DNA from: a bacterium
Lineage (GTDB): Bacteria > Pseudomonadota > Alphaproteobacteria > Rhizobiales > Xanthobacteraceae
DNA length: 5,089 bases
Reading direction: 5' to 3'
Assembly: GCA_029946075.1 (NCBI GenBank)
Contig: JAQSDT010000250.1
Coordinates: forward strand, 1-5,089
The first letter of the stretch is position 1, and every line of letters starts with the position of its first letter. This document shows positions 1 to 4,816 of this stretch, one piece after another. The notes below the pieces were generated by a model that saw only the letters and a list, made by a program, of their open reading frames with translations, searched no databases and was not told the DNA's origin. The position numbers were made by a program, and so were the translations under genes.

Positions 1-2
1 AG

Positions 3-374
3 AAGGCGAAGCGCATGCTGTTCACCGGCGACAAGATCACCGGCATCGAGGCCGCCGCGCTCGGGCTGGTGCTGAAAGCCGTTCCGGCCGACAAGCTCGA
101 TGAGGAGGTCGACGCGCTGGCGCATCGCATGGCGACCGTGCCGCAGAACCAGCTGATGATGCAGAAGCTGATGGTCAATCAGGCGCTCTACAATATGGGC
201 CTGATGGGCACGCAGATGGTCGCGACCCTCTTCGACGGCATCACCAGGCATTCGCCGGAGGGCCTGAACTTCAAGCGCCGCTCGGAAGCGATGGGCTGGA
301 AGCGCGCCGTCGACGAGCGCGATCAGGGCACGTTCGACTGGACCACCAATCAGCCGATCACGCAGAACAGGTAG
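3..374 (+). CDS. Enoyl-CoA hydratase/isomerase (crotonase) family protein, C-terminal part
   Basis: The 5' end lies outside the window. The frame is open from base 3 and the Met codon at base 15 is internal, because the preceding residues (AKR) continue the family motif. About 123 residues remain, close to the last half of a crotonase protein. The opening stretch AKRMLFTGDKITGIEAAALG followed by LV matches the crotonase block (A-x-x-M-x-x-TG-x-x-I-x-A-x-x-A-x-x-x-GLV) that follows the active-site core. The oxyanion-hole and catalytic Glu regions lie upstream, so the exact reaction (hydration, isomerisation or dehydration of an acyl-CoA) cannot be assigned. The tail, with QLMMQKLMVNQALYNMG and a TLFDGITRHSPEG-like segment, resembles the longer (about 300 aa) crotonase homologues more than short FadB-type hydratases; this is from memory. 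It ends 6 bp before a palindromic repeat and is convergent with the amidohydrolase gene. Family membership is firm, substrate unknown. Confidence 0.9.
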   Translation, partial: KAKRMLFTGDKITGIEAAALGLVLKAVPADKLDEEVDALAHRMATVPQNQLMMQKLMVNQALYNMGLMGTQMVATLFDGITRHSPEGLNFKRRSEAMGWKRAVDERDQGTFDWTTNQPITQNR

Positions 375-380
375 CTTAAA

Positions 381-483
381 CCCTCATCCAGAGGAGCTTG
401 CGGAGCGGGCATCTCCGAGGATGAAGGCCCCAGATAGGCTTTCATGGTTCGAGACGCCGCTCCGCGGCTCCTCTCCATGAGGG
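381..483. repeat. Palindromic intergenic repeat, copy 1
   Basis: The element has inverted ends CCCTCAT (381-387) and ATGAGGG (477-483), with nested complementary segments such as GAGGAGC (391-397) against GCTCCTC (467-473). It fills almost the whole gap between two convergent genes, from 6 bp after one stop codon to 2 bp from the other. It shares exact blocks with the inverted second copy at 2632-2733: CATGGTTCGAGACGC at 443-457 and GAGGAGCTTGCG at 391-402. Elements of this look are widespread between genes in Bradyrhizobium and Rhodopseudomonas genomes (from memory). If transcribed it would fold into a long hairpin from either strand, so it may act as a two-way terminator or mRNA 3'-end stabiliser (inference). 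Confidence 0.85.
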
Positions 484-485
484 TC

Positions 486-1685
486 TCAATGCCCACCGAC
501 GATCTCCGGCACCCGTCCCGCCGGCGGCGTGTTTCGGCTGCGCTGGGTGCGGACGATGCCGTCGATGATGGTCATGCCGATGCCGGGGAGGTCGCCGAGC
601 TGGACGCTGTGCAGGATATTCTTGCCCGGCGAGTGCTGCGCCATGTCCATGATGACGAAATCGGCGGAGCGGCCGATCTCGATGATGCCGCAGTCGAGTT
701 CGCGCATGCGGGCGGTATTGCCGGTGGCGAGACAGAAGGCGATTTCGGCGGGGAGCTCACCGAGCGAAGACAGCAGCGAGACCATGCGCAGAATGCCGAG
801 CGGCTGCACGCCGGAGCCGGCCGGCGCGTCGGTGCCGAGGATCACGCGATGCAGGTCGCCCATCTCACGGGCGGTGCGCAGCGTGAACAGCGCCGAACGT
901 TCGTTGCCGTTGTGAACCAGTTCCAGCCCGCGCTTGCAGCCTTCACAGATGCAGCGGATCTGGTCGTCGGGCAGCGCCGTGTGGCCGCCATTGATATGGC
1001 CGACCACGTCGGTGTCGGCCTCCAGCACCACGTCCTTGTCGATCAGGCCGGAGCCGGGAATCGAAGGCCCGCCGGTGTGGATGGTGCTCTGGATACCGTA
1101 TTTGCGTGCCCAGCCCACCATTCGGCGCGCCGTCGGACCGTCCTTGACGCCGCCGAGGCCGACTTCGCCGAGCAGCTTGACGCCGGCTGCGGCCAGATCC
1201 TTGAAATCGTCCTCGACCATTTCGCTTTCGATCACGGGGGCGCCGGCGTGAATCTTCACGCCGCCGGGGCGCAGGTTCCAGAACGAGCGCTGCGCGAAGA
1301 TCGCCATCGCCTTGAGGCCGACGACGTCGCGGGGCCGCCCGGGCATGTGGACCTCACCTGCGGAGATCATGGTGGTGACGCCACCGTGCAGATAGCTGTC
1401 GATCCAGCCCATCTGGTTTTGCCGCGGCGTCCAGTCGCCGGCGACGGGGTGGACGTGGCTGTCGATCAGTCCGGGGGCCACAGTCGTTCCGTTGGCGTTG
1501 ACGACGGTGGTGGCACCCTCGGTATCGCAGTCCTTGAGGCGGCCGACGGCCGATATCTTGCCGTTCACGGCCACGATCGTGTCGGCGTCCAGGATCGGCT
1601 TTTCCAGGGCCCCCGACAGCAGCAGCCCGATATTCTTGATCACCAGCTTGCTCGGGCCGGTTGCCTGGGGTGCGTCGTGGGCCAT
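486..1685 (-). CDS. ena: Enamidase-like amidohydrolase
   Basis: This is a 399-residue cytoplasmic metal-dependent hydrolase of the amidohydrolase superfamily. The N-terminal strand-rich part (about 13-72) leads into the TIM barrel at PGLIDSHVH (71-79). Metal ligands can be read directly: His77 and His79, Glu174 in GEVGLG, His203 in IHTGG, His230 in GHINGG, and Asp286 in GTDAP. The bridging residue is Glu where many relatives have a carbamylated Lys. This set and its spacing match my memory of Eubacterium barkeri enamidase, as do LHGGVTTMISAG (99-110), PGRP (115-118) and RSRNTPPA (382-389). Enamidase hydrolyses 1,4,5,6-tetrahydro-6-oxonicotinate to 2-formylglutarate and ammonia. The start is supported by AAGGA (plus-strand 1692-1696) about 6 nt upstream. 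It is divergent from fpr across a 148-bp region with tandem operator-like sites and convergent with the crotonase gene. The family call is strong; the natural substrate is inferred and another cyclic amide is possible. Confidence 0.9.
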   Translation of the reverse strand: MAHDAPQATGPSKLVIKNIGLLLSGALEKPILDADTIVAVNGKISAVGRLKDCDTEGATTVVNANGTTVAPGLIDSHVHPVAGDWTPRQNQMGWIDSYLHGGVTTMISAGEVHMPGRPRDVVGLKAMAIFAQRSFWNLRPGGVKIHAGAPVIESEMVEDDFKDLAAAGVKLLGEVGLGGVKDGPTARRMVGWARKYGIQSTIHTGGPSIPGSGLIDKDVVLEADTDVVGHINGGHTALPDDQIRCICEGCKRGLELVHNGNERSALFTLRTAREMGDLHRVILGTDAPAGSGVQPLGILRMVSLLSSLGELPAEIAFCLATGNTARMRELDCGIIEIGRSADFVIMDMAQHSPGKNILHSVQLGDLPGIGMTIIDGIVRTQRSRNTPPAGRVPEIVGGH

Positions 1686-1691
1686 GGTTTA

Positions 1692-1696
1692 TCCTT
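1692..1696 (-). promoter_or_regulatory. Ribosome binding site of the enamidase-like gene
   Basis: Read on the minus strand this is AAGGA within an A-rich run, about 6 nt before the ATG at 1685. It fixes the start at 1685 and gives no reason to choose a start further downstream. Confidence 0.65.
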
Positions 1697-1733
1697 TTTG
1701 TTCAATGCCTTCGCCGCGCATTCTGCCCGCGGC

Positions 1734-1762
1734 TTGACGGTCGGATCAAGCTGGATTATTCA
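1734..1762 (+). promoter_or_regulatory. Candidate sigma-70-type promoter for fpr
   Basis: TTGACG (1734-1739) matches the -35 consensus at five of six bases. It is followed after 17 bp by TATTCA (1757-1762), a weaker -10 with three of six. Transcription would begin near 1769, giving a leader of roughly 65 nt before the fpr ATG. The proposed -10 and start point are overlapped by the palindrome at 1760-1777, the position expected for a repressor site. No equally good promoter was found for the opposite (enamidase) direction; TTGATC, read on minus at 1749-1744, with CAGAAT 18 bp on is the best weak candidate. This rests on inspection only. Confidence 0.4.
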
Positions 1763-1791
1763 TTCGTACACGAATGATCGTATACAAATGA
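1760..1791. promoter_or_regulatory. Tandem operator-like palindromes in the ena/fpr divergent region
   Basis: The first site, TCATTCGTACACGAATGA (1760-1777), has two perfect 8-bp arms around an AC spacer. A second, degenerate copy shifted by 14 bp (1774-1791, core TCGTATACAA) matches it at 12 of 18 positions and shares ATGA with it. Both cores fit TNGT-N2-ACNA, the general pattern bound by FadR-type (FCD) GntR regulators, which makes that family a plausible binder (inference). Their place between divergent genes, over the candidate fpr -10, suggests joint control of both genes. No GntR gene is present in the window, and the MarR protein encoded here sits beside a different palindrome. Confidence 0.7.
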
Positions 1792-1795
1792 TTTC

Positions 1796-1810
1796 GCCGG
1801 TCAATCCGGC
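1796..1810 (+). other. Small stem-loop in the fpr leader
   Basis: GCCGG (1796-1800) and CCGGC (1806-1810) form a perfect 5-bp GC stem with a 5-nt loop, ending about 10 nt before the fpr Shine-Dalgarno sequence. It could shape the 5' leader of the message, but short GC hairpins are frequent by chance in such DNA. Confidence 0.3.
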
Positions 1811-1833
1811 TTGCAGGTCAGGGAAGCGGTGCG

Positions 1834-2607
1834 ATGAGCAACTTCAACCAGGAAAGCGTTCTCAGCGTCCATCACTGGACCGACACGCTGTTCAGCTTCA
1901 CCACCACCCGCGATCCCTCGTTCCGCTTCCGGAACGGCGAGTTCACCATGATCGGGCTCAAGGTCGGCGAGAAGCCGCTGCTCCGCGCCTATTCGGTCGC
2001 CAGCGCCAATTATGAGGACCGGCTCGAATTCTTCTCGATCAAGGTGCCGGACGGTCCGCTGACCTCCCGCCTGCAGCACCTCAAGCAGGGCGACGAGATC
2101 ATCGTCAGCCGCAAGGCCACCGGAACGCTCGTCATCGACAACCTCGAGGATGGCCGCAACCTCTATCTGATCGGCACCGGCACCGGCCTTGCACCGTTTC
2201 TGTCCGTGATCAAAGACCCCGAGACCTACGAGCGCTTCGAAAAGGTTGTGCTGCTGCACGGCTGCCGCCACGTGAACGAGCTCGCCTATGGCGAGATGAT
2301 CACCGAGCGGCTGCCGAACGACGAGCTGATCGGCGACTACATCCGCAACCAGCTGATCTATTACCCGACCGTGACGCGGGATCCCTTCCACAACCGTGGC
2401 CGCATCACCGACCTGATCGAATCCGGCAAGCTGTTCTCCGACATCGGCCTGGCCTTGCTCGATGCCGTCCACGACCGCGTCATGATCTGCGGCAGCCCGG
2501 CCCTCGTCGCCGACACCCGCACGCTGCTGAACGGCAAGGGCTTTGCCGAAGGCAATCATGGCGAGCCGGCGCAGTTCGTCGTCGAGAAGGCGTTCGCGGA
2601 GCGCTGA
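1834..2607 (+). CDS. fpr: Ferredoxin/flavodoxin--NADP+ reductase
   Basis: A 257-residue cytoplasmic flavoenzyme that moves electrons between NADPH and ferredoxin or flavodoxin. The N-terminal FAD barrel carries RAYS (51-54), the flavin-binding R-x-Y-S/T motif. The NADP-binding half starts with GTGTGLAPF (114-122), has HGCR (142-145) and TRDPFHNRGR (181-190), probable contacts for the NADP 2'-phosphate region, and ends with CGSP (219-222). The C-terminus VEKAFAER extends past an aromatic residue (Phe254) as in the Azotobacter/Rhodobacter-type bacterial enzymes, not the plant type. Length is normal for that class. The start has AGGGAAG (1820-1826) just upstream. The gene is divergent from the enamidase-like gene and shares its operator region, so it may feed reduced ferredoxin to the same pathway (inference). 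A general redox or oxidative-stress role is the alternative. A palindromic repeat follows 24 bp after the stop. Confidence 0.95.
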   Translation: MSNFNQESVLSVHHWTDTLFSFTTTRDPSFRFRNGEFTMIGLKVGEKPLLRAYSVASANYEDRLEFFSIKVPDGPLTSRLQHLKQGDEIIVSRKATGTLVIDNLEDGRNLYLIGTGTGLAPFLSVIKDPETYERFEKVVLLHGCRHVNELAYGEMITERLPNDELIGDYIRNQLIYYPTVTRDPFHNRGRITDLIESGKLFSDIGLALLDAVHDRVMICGSPALVADTRTLLNGKGFAEGNHGEPAQFVVEKAFAER

Positions 2608-2631
2608 TTTCTTCGCGCGACACTCGTCCTA

Positions 2632-2733
2632 CCTCTCACGGTGAGGAGCGCGTAGCGCGTCTCGAACCATGCGGCCACCGTCGTGGCCTCGTCCTTCGAG
2701 ACGCTGCTGCGCAAGCTCCTCAGGATTGAGGAG
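2632..2733. repeat. Palindromic intergenic repeat, copy 2 (inverted relative to copy 1)
   Basis: This is the reverse complement of the element at 381-483, with divergence. The shared exact blocks read here as GCGTCTCGAACCATG (2657-2671) and CGCAAGCTCCTC (2710-2721). Three hairpins are visible: CTCAC/GTGAG (2635-2645) at the left end, GGCCAC/GTGGCC (2673-2688) in the centre, and CTCCTCA/TGAGGAG (2716-2733) at the right end. It begins 24 bp after the fpr stop codon and could terminate or stabilise that transcript (inference). The following bases up to about 2820 are richer in A/T and show no gene or motif that I recognise. Confidence 0.85.
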
Positions 2734-2820
2734 ATGGATTACCTGGCGGCGCAACCTGGAACTATTCAAATCAAGAAAATGCGTTTGCGGCGTGGAAGAA
2801 AATTGAAAGGCCGGGGTCTC

Positions 2821-2855
2821 GCGGGCACTTGCCCGTTTGCTGGCGGGCAGCGCCC
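2821..2855 (-). terminator. Possible factor-dependent 3' hairpins after the MarR gene
   Basis: CGGGC (2822-2826) pairs with GCCCG (2831-2835). The same GCCCG can instead pair with a second CGGGC at 2844-2848, and GGGC/GCCC (2845-2855) makes a third small stem. All lie just beyond the MarR stop codon. There is no T-tract on either side, so an intrinsic terminator is not supported; at best this marks a Rho-type or processed 3' end. Confidence 0.25.
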
Positions 2856-2857
2856 TA

Positions 2858-3334
2858 TCATTCAGCCTGATCGAGACGTTCGCCGAGCAGCCTTACGATC
2901 CGGCTTGCGGCGGCGAGGTCATTCACCGCGATGCCTCGTGCCAGGGCATTTACCCACGGCACCTGCAGTTCCGTGGCGACAGCAAAGGCACCTTGACCTT
3001 TGCGGGTCAGCGTCACGAGGTGTGCGCGGAGATGATGCGGGTTGGGGCGGAGTTCGACGAGTCCGTCGTCCCGCATCTCGTTGACGATGCGCTGAACACC
3101 CTGCCGGTTCAGGCCCATGCTGCGGGCCAGCCACGCCACCGGTTGCGGACTGGCGGCCAGCGCGATGGCGCCCAATACCTGCCAGCGTGCGCTGGACAGG
3201 CCGAGGTCGCCGACAAGGCGGTCGCCGGCTGCGAGCAGGCGCCCGTTCAGCCGGAAAATCGCCAGCACGAGTTCGGTGAGGGCTTCGCCGCCGGCGGAAT
3301 GTCGCTTTCCTGTCATTTGACTATTAGTACCCAT
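2858..3334 (-). CDS. MarR-family winged-helix transcriptional regulator
   Basis: A 158-residue protein with the MarR architecture. Flanking helices (about 17-45 and 120-155) would form the dimer interface. The central winged helix-turn-helix includes PVAWLARSMGLNRQGVQRIV (65-84) and continues to LVEL (92-95). The wing PNPHHLRAHLVTLTRKG (97-113) is close to the family's D-x-R-x(n)-LT-x-x-G pattern, with His in place of the usual Asp. Such proteins bind palindromes as dimers and often repress themselves and a divergent neighbour until a small ligand binds. Here the neighbour is the DUF1772 gene, with a palindrome in between. The start is uncertain: ATG at 3334 lacks a Shine-Dalgarno sequence, and ATG at 3316 (giving 152 residues) would lie almost at the 5' end of the transcript predicted from a minus-strand TTGACA at 3353-3348. 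It does not sit next to the ena/fpr operators and its palindrome differs from theirs. Ligand unknown. Confidence 0.92.
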   Translation of the reverse strand: MGTNSQMTGKRHSAGGEALTELVLAIFRLNGRLLAAGDRLVGDLGLSSARWQVLGAIALAASPQPVAWLARSMGLNRQGVQRIVNEMRDDGLVELRPNPHHLRAHLVTLTRKGQGAFAVATELQVPWVNALARGIAVNDLAAASRIVRLLGERLDQAE

Positions 3335-3336
3335 AA

Positions 3337-3352
3337 TGACAACATATTGTCA
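3337..3352. promoter_or_regulatory. Probable MarR operator between the MarR and DUF1772 genes
   Basis: TGACAACATATTGTCA has perfect 6-bp arms (TGACAA/TTGTCA) around a 4-bp AT-rich centre, the size typical of MarR-dimer sites. It overlaps a consensus -35 hexamer TTGACA read on the minus strand (3353-3348), with TACTAA as a weak -10 18 bp on. Binding would therefore block transcription of the regulator itself and probably of the divergent membrane-protein gene 25 bp away. Autoregulation is inferred from position. Confidence 0.65.
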
Positions 3353-3360
3353 ATTAGGGT

Positions 3361-3369
3361 GAAGAGGAG
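3361..3369 (+). promoter_or_regulatory. Ribosome binding site deciding the DUF1772 gene start
   Basis: The purine-rich GAAGAGGAG lies 7 nt before the ATG at 3377. A nearer ATG at 3373 is in another frame, which closes after a short non-family peptide, so 3377 is the start that yields the conserved protein. Confidence 0.7.
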
Positions 3370-3376
3370 TTCATGA

Positions 3377-3805
3377 ATGCTTTCAGGACAACTGGCGTTG
3401 ATCGGTGCAGCCGCGTTTGCCGGCGCCGCCTTCTACATCAATTTCGCCGAACAGCCGGCGCGGCTCGGCCTCGATGACCGCAGCCTGCTGCGGCAATGGA
3501 AACCGAGCTACGCGCGCGGCTTTACGATGCAGGCGAGCTGTGCGGTCATATCGGGGGTGCTCGGCATGATCGCGTTCTGGCTGACGCGCGACTGGCGCTG
3601 GATCGCCGGCGCGGTGCTGATCCTCGCCAATTGGCCCTATACGCTGCTGGGGATCATGCCGACCAACCGGCTGCTGAACGCGGTCGACGAGCAGGATGCT
3701 GGCGCCGACACGCGCTTGCTGATCGAGAAATGGGGCGGGCTGCACGCGGTGCGAACCGGCCTCGGCATTGCCGCGACGCTTTCCTTTCTGTGGGCGCTCA
3801 ACTGA
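3377..3805 (+). CDS. DUF1772-type (anthrone oxygenase-like) four-helix inner-membrane protein
   Basis: A 142-residue integral membrane protein with four predicted helices at about 4-23, 51-70, 74-94 and 124-141. Between them are a polar first loop containing EQPAR-LGLDD (25-34) and WKPSYARG (41-48), and the conserved-looking stretch NWPYTLLGIMPTNRLLNA (85-102). This pattern, especially the P-TN-x-x-L after helix 3, fits DUF1772, a family that includes fungal anthrone oxygenases but whose bacterial members mostly lack a known role. No cofactor motif is visible. It is divergent from a MarR regulator with an operator-like palindrome between them, so it is probably induced by that regulator's ligand and might modify or detoxify it (inference). 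The stop is 16 bp from the stop of the convergent solute-binding protein gene. Confidence 0.88.
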   Translation: MLSGQLALIGAAAFAGAAFYINFAEQPARLGLDDRSLLRQWKPSYARGFTMQASCAVISGVLGMIAFWLTRDWRWIAGAVLILANWPYTLLGIMPTNRLLNAVDEQDAGADTRLLIEKWGGLHAVRTGLGIAATLSFLWALN

Positions 3806-3815
3806 GCGGCGACGC

Positions 3816-3836
3816 GCAGGCCTACGGTTTGCCTGC
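3816..3836. terminator. Possible hairpin at the convergent DUF1772/TRAP gene ends
   Basis: GCAGGC (3816-3821) and GCCTGC (3831-3836) form a 6-bp stem with a 9-nt loop that straddles the stop codon of the solute-binding protein gene. It lies 10 bp after the DUF1772 stop. No T-tract follows in either direction, so any termination role is weakly supported. Confidence 0.25.
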
Positions 3837-4805
3837 CTTGTAGGCATCGAGGATTTGGGCGCAGACGGGGCCGGCCTTGCCGCACCAGGCGCGCTGCGCC
3901 GTCACCGCAGCCGATTGCAACGGTTCGGTGATCGCGGGCGCCGGGTTTTGATCGATCGTGACGCCGTTCTGGCGCATGCGCGCGTAGTTCTCCTGCAGCC
4001 GGGTCGAGAGCGCGAGCCACAATTCGGATTCGGTCTTGCGGCCGGCCGCATCGACGGCCTCCCGTTGATCCGCGCCCAGCGCGTCATAGGCGGCCTTGTT
4101 CACGGCAGCGACCGACAGCGGCAGCGAATAGGTGATCTCGCTGAAGTAGGGCAGATACTCCCAGAGCTTGCGGCCGGCGCCGCCGTCGCCGGAGGACAGC
4201 ACGGCGTTGAGGCTGCCGTCGACGAGTTTCGGCATCGTGTCGGCAAAGCTGATCGACGCCGCCTTGGCGCCGACGCTGGCGAACACCTCGCTCGAGGTCT
4301 TGTCATAGGTGCGGATCGAGAGCGCGGACAGGTCGGCCGCGCCCTTCAGCGCCGTCTTCGACCAGATGCCGGACGGCGGCCACGGCGTCAGGTACAGCAA
4401 CCGCAGACCCTTCCTGTCGAGCACGGCGGCGAGATGCGGCCGCGCGATTTCGGCGAGCCGCTTCGCATCCGCAATCGACGTCACCAGGAACGGCTGCGAC
4501 GGCAAGGCAAAGATCGGATCTTCGGCCTCCAGCGCGCCGGCAAAGGCATCGCCGGCCTGCACCTTTCCTTCCGCGATTGCTGCCAGCATGCCGGCCGATT
4601 TGATGCCGGCCTTGGCATCGAAGCTCGGCTTGATCGTGAGCTTGCCGCCACTGAGCTCGCCGACGTTCCTGGTGAAGGCCGTTACGCCGACGCCAGGCAT
4701 GGCGTTTTCGGGATATTCGGTCGGCATGTCCCAGGCGGTCTGGGCATGGGTCGCGGCGGGGTGTAGCAGCAGGAACGCAGCGGAAAGCAGACTGAGAATG
4801 CGCAC
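3822..4805 (-). CDS. TRAP-type transporter periplasmic solute-binding protein (DctP family)
   Basis: A 327-residue exported binding protein. I chose the GTG start at 4805 because GGAGGA (plus 4809-4814) lies 4 nt upstream and translation then opens with a signal peptide: a short basic start, a hydrophobic core LSLLSAAFLLL (4-14), and a likely cleavage after THA (19-21). The longer frame to 4937 would run through the upstream gene and bury the signal. DctP-family signs are G-W-x-K-T around 146-151, ADLSALSIRTYD (157-168) with Arg165 at the place of the conserved ligand-binding arginine, the block from Gly179 to MPKL (191-194), and NAVLSSGDGG (200-209). Two cysteines near the end (308, 315) could form a disulfide. 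It lies 11 bp after the MFS gene, so the two probably form an operon. No TRAP membrane subunits (DctQ/DctM) follow; the next gene is convergent. The ligand, perhaps an organic acid, is not predictable here. Confidence 0.9.
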   Translation of the reverse strand: MRILSLLSAAFLLLHPAATHAQTAWDMPTEYPENAMPGVGVTAFTRNVGELSGGKLTIKPSFDAKAGIKSAGMLAAIAEGKVQAGDAFAGALEAEDPIFALPSQPFLVTSIADAKRLAEIARPHLAAVLDRKGLRLLYLTPWPPSGIWSKTALKGAADLSALSIRTYDKTSSEVFASVGAKAASISFADTMPKLVDGSLNAVLSSGDGGAGRKLWEYLPYFSEITYSLPLSVAAVNKAAYDALGADQREAVDAAGRKTESELWLALSTRLQENYARMRQNGVTIDQNPAPAITEPLQSAAVTAQRAWCGKAGPVCAQILDAYKAGKP

Positions 4806-4808
4806 GAT

Positions 4809-4814
4809 TCCTCC
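4809..4814 (-). promoter_or_regulatory. Strong Shine-Dalgarno for the GTG-started solute-binding protein
   Basis: Read on the minus strand this is GGAGGA, 3 nt beyond the TGA of the upstream MFS gene and 4 nt before the GTG at 4805. It decides the start and suggests coupled translation of the two genes. Confidence 0.8.
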
Positions 4815-4816
4815 AA

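Noticed and set aside
1760..1791. The MarR protein of this window as the regulator of the ena/fpr operators
   Set aside because: The palindrome beside marR (TGACAA/TTGTCA arms) is unlike the ena/fpr sites (TCATTCGT/ACGAATGA arms), and the MarR gene is not adjacent to them.
444..2015. A 523-codon open frame on + opposite the enamidase-like gene
   Set aside because: It is antisense to a gene with recognisable motifs and a full metal-ligand set, is low in family-like motifs and rich in Ala/Asp/Gly/His, and runs across the divergent promoter into fpr. It reflects high-GC third positions.
1801..2559. A 252-codon open frame on - opposite fpr
   Set aside because: The sense strand encodes a complete, motif-rich ferredoxin-NADP+ reductase; the antisense frame shows no family pattern.
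2632..2733. An insertion sequence or mobile element carrying a transposase
   Set aside because: The repeat is only about 100 bp, has no coding capacity and no flanking target duplication that I can see, so it is a small non-coding palindromic repeat.
2683..3376. Open frames on + at 2683-3084 and 2837-3376
   Set aside because: The first starts inside the palindromic repeat, and both run antisense to the MarR gene without recognisable family features.
3768..4766. A 332-codon open frame on + opposite the solute-binding protein
   Set aside because: Arg/Gly-rich antisense shadow of a gene that has a signal peptide, a Shine-Dalgarno and DctP-family motifs.
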